DNA of 64,000 nucleotides from Sphingomonas sp. 67-36 (GCA_001897375.1 MKSU01000016.1:213178-277177); one strand, 5' to 3'. Numbered from the stretch's first letter, positions 45,201 through 55,199 are shown. Notes: generated by a model not told the origin, from the letters alone. Numbers and translations are program-made.

Positions 45201-46121
45201 TTACCAGAAGATGTCGTAGATCACGTCCACGACCTGCCCCGAGTAGATGTCCACCAGCACCGCGTCGTTGTAATAGCGCACCCAGCGATATGGGCCGTAC
45301 ACTTCGGGCAGGCGGTAGGCATAGGGATCGTCGATCCAGTAATCCTGCGCGAACAGCATGTTCGACAGCACCATGCCGACCGAGAAGCGGCGATAGCCAT
45401 AGTCCCAGCCGTAGGGCGCATAGTAACGCGGCAGATGGAACGCCTGACGGTTCTGGTAGCGGTAGCGGCTCCAGTCGTAGCGGTTGTCACGCCGCCAGTC
45501 GCGGTTCCACTGCCCGCGGTTCCACTGGCCCCGGTTGCCGGCGTAGCGGTTGTCGTTGCCATAGCCGCGCTGCGGGGCGCGGTTATACTGGTTCGGGTTG
45601 CGATACTGGTTCGGATCGCGGCCCTGCCAGTTGTTCGGCCCGCGATTGCCGTCCGGCCGCGCCTGCTGCCACCCGCCGGGCTGCCCCGGCTGACGCATGT
45701 TGTTGCCCGGCCGGTCGCGGTCGCGGCCCGCCCAGTTGCGCTGCGCCGGCATGTCGGGGCGCTGCTGCCCGGCGTTCGGCGGCACGGGCTGGTTGGGACG
45801 CTCTTGCGGACGCTGCCAATTGCCGCCGGGCTGGCCGTTCTGCTGCCAGCGCTGCTGCGCCTGATCGCGGTTGCCGTTCCATTGCGGACGCTGCATCTGC
45901 TGCTGCGGCATGTTGGGCTGCGGACGCGCCTGCGGGGGCTGCGCCTGCGGAGCTTGCACCTGCGGGGTCGCCGGCCGCTGCCAGTTGCCCGACGGGGCCT
46001 GATGCTGCGGCCGCTCGCGATGGCCGGCATCGCCGCCGCGCTGCCAGCCCTCCTGCGCCGACGCCGAGAGCGGCAGCAGCGAGGCGGCGGCCATCAGCGT
46101 CACTGAAATCACCTTTTTCAT
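45201..46121 (-). CDS. RcnB family exported protein, Gln/Pro/Arg/Asn-rich
   Basis: A 306-residue protein with a signal peptide (1-22, ending LSASAQ), a long low-complexity middle (about 25-215) rich in Q, P, R, N, G and W with tandem RGQWNR units, and a conserved C-terminal RcnB-like domain (YGWDYGYRRFSVG..., YRWVRYYNDAVLVDIYSGQVVDV). E. coli RcnB is a periplasmic protein linked to nickel/cobalt homeostasis; sphingomonad members mostly have unknown roles. The low-complexity part is likely disordered. Confidence 0.85.
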   Translation of the reverse strand: MKKVISVTLMAAASLLPLSASAQEGWQRGGDAGHRERPQHQAPSGNWQRPATPQVQAPQAQPPQARPQPNMPQQQMQRPQWNGNRDQAQQRWQQNGQPGGNWQRPQERPNQPVPPNAGQQRPDMPAQRNWAGRDRDRPGNNMRQPGQPGGWQQARPDGNRGPNNWQGRDPNQYRNPNQYNRAPQRGYGNDNRYAGNRGQWNRGQWNRDWRRDNRYDWSRYRYQNRQAFHLPRYYAPYGWDYGYRRFSVGMVLSNMLFAQDYWIDDPYAYRLPEVYGPYRWVRYYNDAVLVDIYSGQVVDVIYDIFW

Positions 46122-46229
46122 TCCCGGTCACTCCATCGCCGGCGCACGAGCCGGCCCCGATGATGGTAGCGGATATGGCCGAGTCGTGGCGAATGTCGGC
46201 TGAACCGGGCTGTCAGCCGATTGAAAGAA

Positions 46230-47240
46230 TCACTGCCGCGCAGTCACCGGCCCGGCCGGCTCGCGCGGCTGATGCGCCTGATAGCCGAGCGACGCGTGGC
46301 CCCGCACCGGCCCCGCGATATCGGCGACGAGGTACAGCGGCCGCCGCTTTGATTCGATGTAGAGCCGCCCGAGATATTCGCCGATCATGCCCAGCACGAA
46401 CATCTGCGCCGCGCTCAGCACCGTCACCACCAGCATCGTGGAGGTCCAGCCCTGCACCGGGCTGCCCTCGAAATAGCCCCAGGCGATATAGACGAGCAGC
46501 AGCAGCGACGCCCCCGCCAGCGCGACGGAGGCATGGCTGGCGAAGCGCAGCGGCGCGGTGGAGAAGCCCGTCACCGCATCGAACGCCAGCCGCAGCATCT
46601 TCGACAGCGGATAGTTGGTCTCGCCCGCGTGCCGCTCGGCGCGGTCATAGGGGAACGGCACCTGCCGGAAGCCGACCCACGCCACCATCCCGCGAATGAA
46701 CCGCGCCTGTTCCGGCAACGACAGGAAAGCGTCGAGCGCGCGGCGCGTCATCAGGCGGAAGTCGCCGGTGTCGAGCGGGATCGCCGTATCGGTGACGCGA
46801 TCGAGCACGCGATAGAAAGCGGAGGCGGTGGCCTTCTTGAACAGGGTCTCGCCCTCGCGCTTGCGGCGCACGGCATAGACCACGTCGGCGCCTTCGCGCT
46901 TCATCGTCTCGCGCATGTCGGCAAGCAGTTCGGGCGGGTCCTGCAAGTCGGCGTCGAGGATCAGGATCTGCTCGCCCGCACACAGATCCAGCCCGGCGGT
47001 GAGCGCGAGCTGGTGGCCGTGGTTGCGCGACAGGTTGATCGCCACGACGCGCGGATCGGCCGCCGACAACCGCTGCATGATCGCCCAGCTATCGTCGCGC
47101 GAGCCGTCGTTGATGAGCACGATCTCGTGATCGTCGCCCACCACCGCGCGCACGGCGGCGGAAACGCGCTGATGCAGCAGCGGCAACGTCGCCGCCTCAT
47201 TATAGCAGGGGATGACGACGGAAAGCTGGGGACGATACAT
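46230..47240 (-). CDS. Family 2 glycosyltransferase (GtrB/ArnC/DPM1-like)
   Basis: A 336-residue membrane glycosyltransferase that would transfer a sugar from a nucleotide donor to polyprenyl phosphate. The N-terminal GT-A domain begins SVVIPCYNEAATLP, with the metal-binding LDADLQDPP and a later acidic region; two transmembrane helices (about 235-260 and 270-295) follow. This layout is that of GtrB and ArnC. The C-terminal tail is polar and cytoplasmic. No flippase or acceptor gene is adjacent. Confidence 0.9.
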   Translation of the reverse strand: MYRPQLSVVIPCYNEAATLPLLHQRVSAAVRAVVGDDHEIVLINDGSRDDSWAIMQRLSAADPRVVAINLSRNHGHQLALTAGLDLCAGEQILILDADLQDPPELLADMRETMKREGADVVYAVRRKREGETLFKKATASAFYRVLDRVTDTAIPLDTGDFRLMTRRALDAFLSLPEQARFIRGMVAWVGFRQVPFPYDRAERHAGETNYPLSKMLRLAFDAVTGFSTAPLRFASHASVALAGASLLLLVYIAWGYFEGSPVQGWTSTMLVVTVLSAAQMFVLGMIGEYLGRLYIESKRRPLYLVADIAGPVRGHASLGYQAHQPREPAGPVTARQ

Positions 47241-47300
47241 GGCGGCCCCTTATCGGCTAGCCGGGCGGAAATCACCAGATTGTTGATGTGCGGAGAATGC

Positions 47301-47329
47301 GGGGACGCCGGCTTCCATCCGGCGTCCCC
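47301..47329 (-). terminator. Hairpin terminator after the DUF885 gene
   Basis: A perfect 11-bp stem (GGGGACGCCGG at 47,301-47,311 with 47,319-47,329) and a 7-base loop, eight bases after the DUF885 stop codon. The following minus-strand bases GCATTCTCC have no long T run. Confidence 0.6.
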
Positions 47330-47336
47330 TCCAGTC

Positions 47337-49139
47337 TCACGCCGCCGCGCGGGCGCGTTCCTCCACCATCCGCTCCAGGATGGTCAGCGGCATCGCGCCG
47401 GCGTGGAGGATGTCGTGGAAGTCCTTCTCGTTGAACTTGGCGCCCTGGATCGCCATCGCCTTCTCCCGCGCGCGCACCCAGGCGGCGTGGCCGACCTTGT
47501 AGCTGCACGCCTGCCCCGGCTGGGTGCAATACCGCTCCACCTCGCGCTGCGAACGCGGCTGCGCGAAGCCGACCGTCCGCACCATATAATCGGTGGCCTT
47601 CTCGCGGCTCCATTTCTGCGTGTGGATGCCCGTGTCGATCACCAGCCGCGCGGCGCGGAACAGGTAGCTCTGGAGGAAGCCGGCACGGTCCAGCGGCGTG
47701 ACATAGCCGCCCACCTCGTCCGCCAGCTTCTCGGCATAGAGCGCCCAACCTTCCGAATAAGCGTTGAAGAAGGCGAGCTTGCGCAGCAACGGCGTCCTGG
47801 CCTGCTGCGCGATGGTGAGCTGCAGGTGATGGCCCGGCACGCCTTCGTGATAGGTCAGGCTGGGCAGCGAATATTTCGGCCAGTCGCCGACGCTCTTGAG
47901 GTTGATCCAGTAGATCGCCGGGCGGGAACCGTCGAGCGCCGCGAGATAATAATAGCCGTTCGACGCGCCGTCCTGAATCTCCACCGGCACGCGCCGAATC
48001 TCGAGCGGCGCGTTGGGCGGATTGTTGACCAGTTGCCCCAGCTTCGCCGTCATGCCGGCGACACCGGCGTTGAGGTCGCGGATCAGTTGCTCGCGCCCCG
48101 CGTCGGTATCGGGATAGAGCTGGTCCGGGCGGACGTTGAGTGCATTGAGCCGGTCCGCCACGGAGCCTTGCGTCAGCCCGTTGGCCTTGAGGATCGTATC
48201 CAGTTCGGCGGTGATCGACGCGACCTGATCCAGCCCCATGCGATGCACTTCGTCGGGTGTGAATTTAGTGGTCGTCGCCTCGGCCAGCGCGGCGGCGTAG
48301 ATTTCCTCGCCTTTCGGCACCGCCCACAGGCCATCGTCGGTGCGGCCATGCGCGCGCAATTCCCGGATCAGCGCGATCTGCCGGTCGAGCGCGGGATAGA
48401 CCTGCTTCTCGACGATCGCGCTGGCTTTCGCCTGCCAGTCGCCGGGGATATTCGCCTTCGCCGCGCGCGTGACGAGCGATTGCGTCAGGCCATTCACCGC
48501 CGCCGAGGGATCGCGCAGCTTCGCCATCTGCCCCAGCGTCAGGTCGAGCGACCAGCCCGGCGCGACATAGCCGCGCGCGGCCTGCGCCTTCTGCTCGGCC
48601 GTGTCGTTGTCCAGCGAGGTCGCCATCGCGGCGAGGCGATCGAGATAGGCCGAGCAATCCTCCGCATTGGTGATGGTGTGCGAGGAATTGAGGAAATCCG
48701 GCGTTTCGAAATAGCTGCCGCCCTGCTGGAAGATCAGATATGGCCGCTGCACCGAATCCAGCCCGAAGCGATCCTGCGGGATGGCCTGCGCGTTGAGCGA
48801 ATAGAGCACCACCTCGCGATCCAGCTTCGCGCCGGGCGAGAGCGTCGCGGGCGGAACGGCGGTGATGTCCGCGATCGCCTGCTTCAACATGCGCTGCAGC
48901 CTGACGCGCCCGGCGGCGGAATTGTCCTCCAGCTTGTGCTTCAGCGGCGCGTTGGCGCCCTTGTCCATGCCGAGCACCGTGGCGAGCGACGGCATCTCGG
49001 GCAGCATACGGGCCATGACCCGATCGAATGTTGCGTTGAGCTTCGCGTCACCAGCGGCCGACTGCGCGCGCAACGCGCCGGGAACGAGCGCCAGCGCGGA
49101 CGCTGCGCTGGACGAAGCAAGAAATGTACGACGATCCAT
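47337..49139 (-). CDS. DUF885 family exported peptidase-like protein
   Basis: A 600-residue protein exported by Tat: MDRRTFLASS carries the twin-arginine motif and the signal ends GALRAQS. The DUF885 core has YHEGVPGHHLQL, an HExxxxH-type metal motif unlike the usual HExxH, and EGWALYAEKL some 20 residues later with the third ligand. Characterised relatives are metallo-peptidases or carboxypeptidases. It lies upstream of an S10 peptidase-like gene on the same strand (they are 88 bases apart), which suggests shared peptide use. Confidence 0.88.
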   Translation of the reverse strand: MDRRTFLASSSAASALALVPGALRAQSAAGDAKLNATFDRVMARMLPEMPSLATVLGMDKGANAPLKHKLEDNSAAGRVRLQRMLKQAIADITAVPPATLSPGAKLDREVVLYSLNAQAIPQDRFGLDSVQRPYLIFQQGGSYFETPDFLNSSHTITNAEDCSAYLDRLAAMATSLDNDTAEQKAQAARGYVAPGWSLDLTLGQMAKLRDPSAAVNGLTQSLVTRAAKANIPGDWQAKASAIVEKQVYPALDRQIALIRELRAHGRTDDGLWAVPKGEEIYAAALAEATTTKFTPDEVHRMGLDQVASITAELDTILKANGLTQGSVADRLNALNVRPDQLYPDTDAGREQLIRDLNAGVAGMTAKLGQLVNNPPNAPLEIRRVPVEIQDGASNGYYYLAALDGSRPAIYWINLKSVGDWPKYSLPSLTYHEGVPGHHLQLTIAQQARTPLLRKLAFFNAYSEGWALYAEKLADEVGGYVTPLDRAGFLQSYLFRAARLVIDTGIHTQKWSREKATDYMVRTVGFAQPRSQREVERYCTQPGQACSYKVGHAAWVRAREKAMAIQGAKFNEKDFHDILHAGAMPLTILERMVEERARAAA

Positions 49140-49226
49140 CTGTAAGCCCCTTTTTATCTGGGAGATGGCTCACCGTAGCGTGGCGCGCGGGTGTGGCAAC
49201 TCAATAATACACCCGCGCGCCGACGG

Positions 49227-50825
49227 TCAGTTGGCGGTCCCCGATCCGGCGAGCGCGCTGTCGTACCAGCTGGCCAGATCGCGACGCATCGCGTGCAGCG
49301 CCTCCGGGTTGAGATAGGCCATGTGCCCGGCGGGATAATAAGTGAACGACAGGTTCTTCGCCTGCGCCGGCTCCAGCATCATGTGGCCCAGATCATATTC
49401 GGTGCCGAAGAAGGGCGTCGCCATGTCGAACCAGCCGTTCATCGACAGCACCTTGAGATACGGATTCTCGCGCATCGCGGCGGCGAGATCGACGGCGGTG
49501 TTCGGGTTGTTCTGCTGCGACGCGAAGCCGCCGCCCGGCGCCTTGTGCTTCCAGTTCCAGTCGAAGCCCGCGGCGTCGCGCGCGGACAGGCGGTATTGCA
49601 TGTCCGTCTTGTAGCCGAGCGTGTTGGTCAGATAATCGTGGAAAGTGCCGATGAACGCGCCGGAGATCGCATCCGACGAGGCATCGGATTCCGGCCGCTC
49701 GCCCGCCGCATCAACGTCGATGCCGACATAGCGCGCGTCGAACCGGCCGATCCGCTCGCGCTTGTCGCGCAGCAATTCCTTCTGGAAGCGCGGCAGGTCG
49801 ATGCGCAGGTTGGCGCGCTTGATGAACTCCGGCGACAGACCGATGAGCTGGCTCATCCGGTTCGCGACCTGATCGCGCTCGGCGTCGGAGATCGACTGCC
49901 CCTTCGCCAGCGCCGAGGCATAGGGGCCGACCGCGAAGGCGCGCGCCTGCTCGACGATCGTCGCCACGTCCGCCGGGCGGTTGGCGATACGGTTGTGATA
50001 CCACGCCGCCGCCGCGAAGCTCGGCAGGTAATTGAGATAGACCTGATCCAGCCCCGGCTGGCGATAGCCGTAATTCATGATCGAGGACAGCAGCACCACG
50101 CCGTTCAACGCCATGCCGCGATCCTGAAGCTGATAGGCGAGCGCGCCCGAGCGCGTCGTGCCGTAGCTTTCGCCGAAGATGAACTTCGGGCTGTTCCAGC
50201 GACCGTTCTTCGTCACGTAGCGGATGATCGCCCGCGCGAAGGCGTCCACATCTTCATCGACGCCGTAGAAATGGCTCGGCTTGGTCTCGCCGAGCGCGCG
50301 CGAATAGCCCGCGCCCATCGCATCGAGGAACACCATGTCCGTCTTGTCGAGCAAGGTATCCGGGTTCGGCCCGAAATCGAACGGCGCGGGGCGCATGAAC
50401 ACCGGGTCGCCCGTGCGCAGCCGCACCGGCGCGAACGACCCCATGTGCAGCCAGAAGGTCGGGCTGCCGGGGCCGCCGTTGTAGAAGAAGGTGATCGGCC
50501 GCTTCGTCCCCGGCTTCGTGCCGTCGAACGTATAGGCGGTGTAGAACATCGATCCGGTCGGCTTCCCTTCCGCATCGCGGATCGTCAGCGTCCCGGCGGT
50601 GGCGGTATAGGCGAGCGTCCGTCCGGCGACCGCGACATTGCCCCTGGAGCGTTCCTCCCGCTCCTGCACCGGGGCGCTGGCGTAGGCGGCCTCGACTTCC
50701 TGCTTCGTCAGTTCGGCATTGGTGACGAGGGCGCCCTTCCCCGCCTTTTCCGCCGGCCGGGCGTCCTGCGCGGCGACGGCGACGGAGGTGGTGGCGAGAA
50801 GAATGGCAATGGTGCGCGCCAGCAT
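49227..50825 (-). CDS. S10 family serine carboxypeptidase-like protein
   Basis: A 532-residue exported peptidase with a signal peptide (1-19, ending SVAVAAQ). The serine carboxypeptidase triad is visible: serine in FGESYGT, aspartate in NGWFDMATPF and histidine in PAGHMAYLN, with the oxyanion motif NGGPGSPTFWLH. The family removes C-terminal residues from peptides, mostly at acid pH. The ATG is at 50825. Separated by 107 bases from the RelA/SpoT gene upstream. Confidence 0.9.
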   Translation of the reverse strand: MLARTIAILLATTSVAVAAQDARPAEKAGKGALVTNAELTKQEVEAAYASAPVQEREERSRGNVAVAGRTLAYTATAGTLTIRDAEGKPTGSMFYTAYTFDGTKPGTKRPITFFYNGGPGSPTFWLHMGSFAPVRLRTGDPVFMRPAPFDFGPNPDTLLDKTDMVFLDAMGAGYSRALGETKPSHFYGVDEDVDAFARAIIRYVTKNGRWNSPKFIFGESYGTTRSGALAYQLQDRGMALNGVVLLSSIMNYGYRQPGLDQVYLNYLPSFAAAAWYHNRIANRPADVATIVEQARAFAVGPYASALAKGQSISDAERDQVANRMSQLIGLSPEFIKRANLRIDLPRFQKELLRDKRERIGRFDARYVGIDVDAAGERPESDASSDAISGAFIGTFHDYLTNTLGYKTDMQYRLSARDAAGFDWNWKHKAPGGGFASQQNNPNTAVDLAAAMRENPYLKVLSMNGWFDMATPFFGTEYDLGHMMLEPAQAKNLSFTYYPAGHMAYLNPEALHAMRRDLASWYDSALAGSGTAN

Positions 50826-50932
50826 GGCGATGCTCCCCTTTGTTTTTCGGAATTTATGACAGCGGTTTATTTGCCGAGCATCCGAAGGATCGCAAGCCGT
50901 TTCGGCAAAAGACGTCCAGAGCGGATCGTTCC

Positions 50933-53038
50933 TTAGACGCGCTCCGCGCCCGCCACCGCATCGGCCGCGCGCAACCCGGCGAGCAGGCGCATCAGCTGGT
51001 GTGCGTCATGCACCTCCACGTCGATCGTGTTGGTGTGGATGCCGGTATCGCGGTTGTCGAGCCGCAGGTTGATGATGTTGGCCTTGTGCTGGCCGATGAT
51101 CGTCGCGATCACGCCCAGCGCCCCCGGCTCGTTGCGCACCTCGACCGAGATGCGCGCGACCGCGCCCTGCGTCTTCTGTCCCCATTGCACGTCGATCCAG
51201 TCGGTCTCCTCGTCCGATCGCTCGGCGAGTTCGGCCAGCGTGGCGCAATCGATCTTGTGCACCTCGATCGAGGCGTCCGGCCGCCGCAGCCCGACGATGC
51301 GGTCGCCCGGCACCGGATGGCAACAGGTCGCCAATTCATAGGCGACGCCCGGCGCCAGCCCCTCGATCGAGATGGCGGAGGATTGCGGCGGCGCATGAGC
51401 CACGTCGGCGCCGGCGGAACCGGGCATCAGCGCCTCCATCACCTGCGCATCCGTCAGCGTGCGGCGCGCGATCGCGGTCATGAGCTGGATTTCGTCGGCC
51501 AGCTTGAGCCGCTTCACCCCCTCCTCCAGCGCCCCGGCCGCGAGCGGCGCGGGCAGGCGCGCGACGATATCGTCATAGAGCTTGCGGCCGAGCGCCACGA
51601 TCTGCTCGCGCTCGACCAGCCGCAAATGGCGGCGGATCGCGGCCAGCGCCTTGCCGGTAATCGCGAAGTTCAGCCAGTTCGCCTGCGGCGTCTGCGCCTT
51701 GGAGCGCAGCACCTGCACCTGATCGCCGTTGTGGATTTCGGTGCGCAGCGGCACGACCCGGCCGTTGATCTTCGCCCCCACCGCCTGATCGCCCAGATCG
51801 GTGTGGACGGCATAGGCGAAGTCGATCGGCGTCGCGCCCTTGGGAAGCTGGATCAGCTCGCCCTTCGGCGTGAATGCGAAGATGCGATCCTGATACATCG
51901 CCATGCGTGTATGCTCGAGCAGTTCCTCGGGCGTCTCGGCATTGTCGAGAATCTCGACCAGATCGGCGATCCAGTTCTGCTGCGTCTCCGGCCGGACGTT
52001 CATGTCCTGCTTGTAGGCCCAGTGCGCGGCAAGGCCGTATTCAGCCTCCGCGTGCATTTCCCCGGTGCGGATCTGGATTTCGACGCGCTGGTTCTCCGCG
52101 TGCATGATCGTGGTGTGCAGCGAGCGATAGCCGTTGCGCTTCGGCGTCGAGATATAGTCCTTGAACCGCCCCGGCACCGCCGGCCAGCGGCGATGGATAT
52201 GGCCCAGCGCGGCGTAGCAATCCTCCACCGTCGGGACGATCGCGCGGAACGCCATGATGTCGGATAGCTGCTCGAAGCTGATGTGGCGCTCCTGCATCTT
52301 GCGCCAGATCGAATAGGGATGCTTCTCGCGCCCGGAAATCTCCGCCTGGATGCCGTGACGGGAGAGCAGCAGCTTGAGGCCCGAGCCGATCTTGGAGATG
52401 CGGTCCCCGCCGCCCGCCTTGAGCTGCTCCAGCCGCCTGGTGATCGATTCATACGCTTCCGGCTCGAGCTGCTGGAAGGCGAGCGTCTGCATCTCCTTCA
52501 TGAACTCGTACATGCCGATCCGCTCCGCGAGCGGGGCGTAGATGTCCATCGTCTCCTTCGCGATGCGGCGGCGCTTCTCCGGCTTCGCGATGTGATGGAG
52601 CGTGCGCATATTGTGCAGCCGGTCGGCCAGCTTCACCAGCAGCACGCGGATATCGCCCGACATGGCGAGCAGGAACTTGCGCAGGTTCTCGGCGGCGCGC
52701 TCGTTCTCGGTCTGCGCCTCGATCTTGGAGAGCTTGGTCACGCCGTCGACCAGCCGCGCGACATTGTCGCCGAACAAATGCTGGATCTGCTCGGATGTGG
52801 CGACCGTGTCCTCGACGGTGTCGTGCAGGATCGCGGTGGCGATCGTCTCGTCGTCGAGGTGCAGCTCGGTCAGGATGCCGGCGACCTCGATCGGATGGCT
52901 GAAATAAGGGTCGCCCGACGCACGCTTCTGCGTGCCATGCGCGTTGACCGAGAACACATAGGCGCGGTTGAGCAGCGCCTCGTCGGCGTCCGGGTCGTAT
53001 GCGAGGACCCGATCGACCAGCTCATATTGTCTCAACAC
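50933..53038 (-). CDS. spoT: Bifunctional (p)ppGpp synthetase/hydrolase RelA/SpoT
   Basis: The alarmone enzyme of the stringent response. The 701-residue protein has an N-terminal HD hydrolase domain with HDTVED at 72-77, a synthetase domain with FKDYISTPKRNGYRSLHTT, a TGS domain (IFAFTPKGELIQLPKGATPIDFAYAVHT) and a C-terminal ACT domain. Both catalytic centres look intact, as expected for the single Rsh of alphaproteobacteria. The GTG at 53038 gives the family start MLRQYELVDRV; a TTG 13 codons upstream is less likely and no clear ribosome site is seen for either. Confidence 0.95.
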   Translation of the reverse strand: MLRQYELVDRVLAYDPDADEALLNRAYVFSVNAHGTQKRASGDPYFSHPIEVAGILTELHLDDETIATAILHDTVEDTVATSEQIQHLFGDNVARLVDGVTKLSKIEAQTENERAAENLRKFLLAMSGDIRVLLVKLADRLHNMRTLHHIAKPEKRRRIAKETMDIYAPLAERIGMYEFMKEMQTLAFQQLEPEAYESITRRLEQLKAGGGDRISKIGSGLKLLLSRHGIQAEISGREKHPYSIWRKMQERHISFEQLSDIMAFRAIVPTVEDCYAALGHIHRRWPAVPGRFKDYISTPKRNGYRSLHTTIMHAENQRVEIQIRTGEMHAEAEYGLAAHWAYKQDMNVRPETQQNWIADLVEILDNAETPEELLEHTRMAMYQDRIFAFTPKGELIQLPKGATPIDFAYAVHTDLGDQAVGAKINGRVVPLRTEIHNGDQVQVLRSKAQTPQANWLNFAITGKALAAIRRHLRLVEREQIVALGRKLYDDIVARLPAPLAAGALEEGVKRLKLADEIQLMTAIARRTLTDAQVMEALMPGSAGADVAHAPPQSSAISIEGLAPGVAYELATCCHPVPGDRIVGLRRPDASIEVHKIDCATLAELAERSDEETDWIDVQWGQKTQGAVARISVEVRNEPGALGVIATIIGQHKANIINLRLDNRDTGIHTNTIDVEVHDAHQLMRLLAGLRAADAVAGAERV

Positions 53039-53144
53039 CGGCGCACGATGGCGCGTTCGCCTATTGCTTTGCAACAAAAATGGTCCCTTCGCCGCGCGGA
53101 ACGGCGAAAGGACCGTGCTTTGTCGTTGCTAAAACGGATCAGGA

Positions 53145-53495
53145 TTACTTGGGCTGGTTGGACGCGACCTTCGCCGCCGCGCCGCCCCTGGCCTTGCTGT
53201 TGCACTGGCTCAGCGCGGCATCGTCGAACGCCTTGCCGGCGACGGTGAAGGCCGAGAGGGCGCCGACCGTCTGGGCCATCATCTGGCACGCCACCATCTC
53301 GCGCACCGGCGCCTTACCGGCGACATAGACGCCGTCGCGGAGGTTCCACGGCGTCTCGCGGGTCATCACGACGTCCTTCGTGGCGGTCGCGACGGGAGTG
53401 GCGGCGAAATAGCCGCCGGCGGTCTGCGCCGAGGCGCCTGCCGAGGCAAGGAACGCGGCGGAGGTGAGCACTGCGGCGAACATCGAGCGAATCAT
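53145..53495 (-). CDS. CC_3452 family exported protein
   Basis: A 116-residue protein with a signal peptide (1-23, ending GASAQT) and the pattern of the CC_3452 family of sphingomonads and caulobacters: GGYFAATPVA near the mature N-terminus, a cysteine in VREMVACQMM, and AFDDAALSQCN near the end, which may form a disulfide. Function unknown. Confidence 0.75.
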   Translation of the reverse strand: MIRSMFAAVLTSAAFLASAGASAQTAGGYFAATPVATATKDVVMTRETPWNLRDGVYVAGKAPVREMVACQMMAQTVGALSAFTVAGKAFDDAALSQCNSKARGGAAAKVASNQPK

Positions 53496-53626
53496 AATGG
53501 CCTCGCAAAAATAAGTTGCTGAACGCTACTTACATATTGCACATGCGAGTTGCAATTGGCAATTGATATTTTTGTTCGATGCCACGCTCGGCTCGTTTAG
53601 GATGGCCGGAAACAAGGAGCACCCAA

Positions 53627-54112
53627 TTGGAGAAGTTGCGCGAGCGCCTGACCGAATGCAGCCTTCCGGCCGCGCTGGAAACGATGGGCGAGCGTTGGGC
53701 GTTTCTGATTTTGCGCGCCGCTTTCAATGGCTTGCACCATTTCGAGGAATTCCAGTCGGAACTCGGCATCGCGCGCAACATCCTTGCCAACCGGCTGGCG
53801 CGCTTCGTCGAACATGGAATCATGGAGCGCCAGTCGCTGCCGGAGGATCGTCGCAAGATCCAATATTGCCTGACCGAAAAGGGCCATGCGCTGCTGCCGA
53901 CCATGGTTGCGCTGCGGCAATGGGGTGAGCGGTGGGAGACCGGCGTGCCGGCTTTCCCGATCCTGGTCGACTCCCGCGACAACCGCCCGGTCCAGCAGGT
54001 CGCCGTGCTCAGCCACGACGGCCGCGCGCTGACCAAGGGCGATCTGCACTGGGCGCTGCCGGGCGATGTCGTCACCGCCGGCGACACGGATATCGCCCAC
54101 GCGGCGGAATGA
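53627..54112 (+). CDS. HxlR family transcriptional regulator
   Basis: A 161-residue winged-helix regulator of the HxlR type: LPAALETMGERWAFLILRAAF begins the domain and LPEDRRKIQYCLTEKGHAL forms the wing. A C-terminal extension of about 60 residues follows. I chose the TTG at 53627, which has AAGGAG eight bases upstream and gives the family start; the frame opens at 53579. It is divergent from the CC_3452 gene with 131 bases between. The target is unknown. Confidence 0.88.
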   Translation: MEKLRERLTECSLPAALETMGERWAFLILRAAFNGLHHFEEFQSELGIARNILANRLARFVEHGIMERQSLPEDRRKIQYCLTEKGHALLPTMVALRQWGERWETGVPAFPILVDSRDNRPVQQVAVLSHDGRALTKGDLHWALPGDVVTAGDTDIAHAAE

Positions 54113-54138
54113 CCCGCCGGCGCCGGGAAGCGTAGCGC

Positions 54139-55128
54139 CTATTTCCTGATCAGGCCGATCTCCACCAGCCGCTCGTGCAGGTAATCGTGCGCGGTGATCG
54201 GCGTCGGATAGCGGTTCGGATTGCCGGCGGTGATGCAGCCGGGCAGCGTCTCGATCAGGAAATCCGGCGCGGGATGCAGGAAGAACGGCATCGAATAGCG
54301 CGAATGCCCGCGCCGCTCGGGCGGCGGGTTGACGACGCGGTGGGTGGTCGATGGCAGGACGTGGTTGGTCAGCCGCTGCAGCATGTCACCGACATTGACG
54401 ACCATCGCCCCCTCCGGCGGCTTGATCGCCAGCCACCGCCCCGAATCGCGATCGAGCAGTTCCAGTCCCGCCTCCTCCGCGCCGAGCAGGAGGGTGATGA
54501 GGTTGATGTCCTCATGCGCCCCGGCCCGCACGCCCTCCGCTTCGGCCGGGATCGGCGGATAATGCAGCAGGCGCAGCACGCTGTTGCCGTCGGTGACGGC
54601 GCGATCGAACCAGTCCGGCGCCAGCTTGAGATGTCGCGCGATCGCCGAGAGCAGCCGGTCGCCGGCGCGATCGAACGCGGTGAACAGTTCGAGGAACGTC
54701 TCGCGGAACCCTTCGGGGCGTGCCGGCCAGATGTTCGGCGCCATGTCCGCCGCGAAGCGGTGCCCGGCGGGAAGCTCGCGGCCGATATGCCAGAATTCCT
54801 TCAGGTCGACGTGCTTCGCGTCCTTGGCGATCTCGGTCTTGAAGGGGGTATAGCCCCGCGCGCCGCCGCCGCCCTCGACGAAATAGCCGCGCTTCTCCGC
54901 ATCGGGCAGCGCGAACAGCGCCTCCGTCTCGCGCCACGCGCGGTCGATCAGGTCGCGCGGGATGCCGTGATCGGCGACGATCGCGAAGCCGAACCGCTCG
55001 AACGAGCCGCCCAGCGCGGCGGCGAAGGCGATCGGGTCGGTTGCCTGATCGTCCAGGCTGAGCGTGGGCACCTTGGCCAGCGGGGTATCGAGCATCTTCA
55101 GGATCCGTGAATTGGAAACGACCGGCAT
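54139..55128 (-). CDS. Isopenicillin N synthase-like 2OG-Fe(II) oxygenase
   Basis: A 329-residue dioxygenase with the DIOX_N domain (IPRDLIDRAWRETEALFALP) and the 2OG-FeII core: AHEDINLITLLL gives HxD, STTHRVVNPP the distal histidine, and RYSMPFFLHP the 2-oxoglutarate-binding arginine. The ATG at 55128 follows GGAGAGG; the open frame extends to 55296. Bacterial members act on diverse small molecules; the substrate is not evident. Divergent from the drug transporter gene with 71 bases between, which may mean joint control. Confidence 0.88.
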   Translation of the reverse strand: MPVVSNSRILKMLDTPLAKVPTLSLDDQATDPIAFAAALGGSFERFGFAIVADHGIPRDLIDRAWRETEALFALPDAEKRGYFVEGGGGARGYTPFKTEIAKDAKHVDLKEFWHIGRELPAGHRFAADMAPNIWPARPEGFRETFLELFTAFDRAGDRLLSAIARHLKLAPDWFDRAVTDGNSVLRLLHYPPIPAEAEGVRAGAHEDINLITLLLGAEEAGLELLDRDSGRWLAIKPPEGAMVVNVGDMLQRLTNHVLPSTTHRVVNPPPERRGHSRYSMPFFLHPAPDFLIETLPGCITAGNPNRYPTPITAHDYLHERLVEIGLIRK

Positions 55129-55199
55129 AACCTCTCCACCCGCGCTCCGCCAGCCGCCAGGGGGTGACTTGCGCGCTTCCCGCCGGTAACGGGCGCTGC

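Noticed and set aside
46533..49145. An 870-codon open frame on the plus strand
   Set aside because: It lies opposite two well-supported genes (family 2 glycosyltransferase, DUF885) and crosses the terminator between them.
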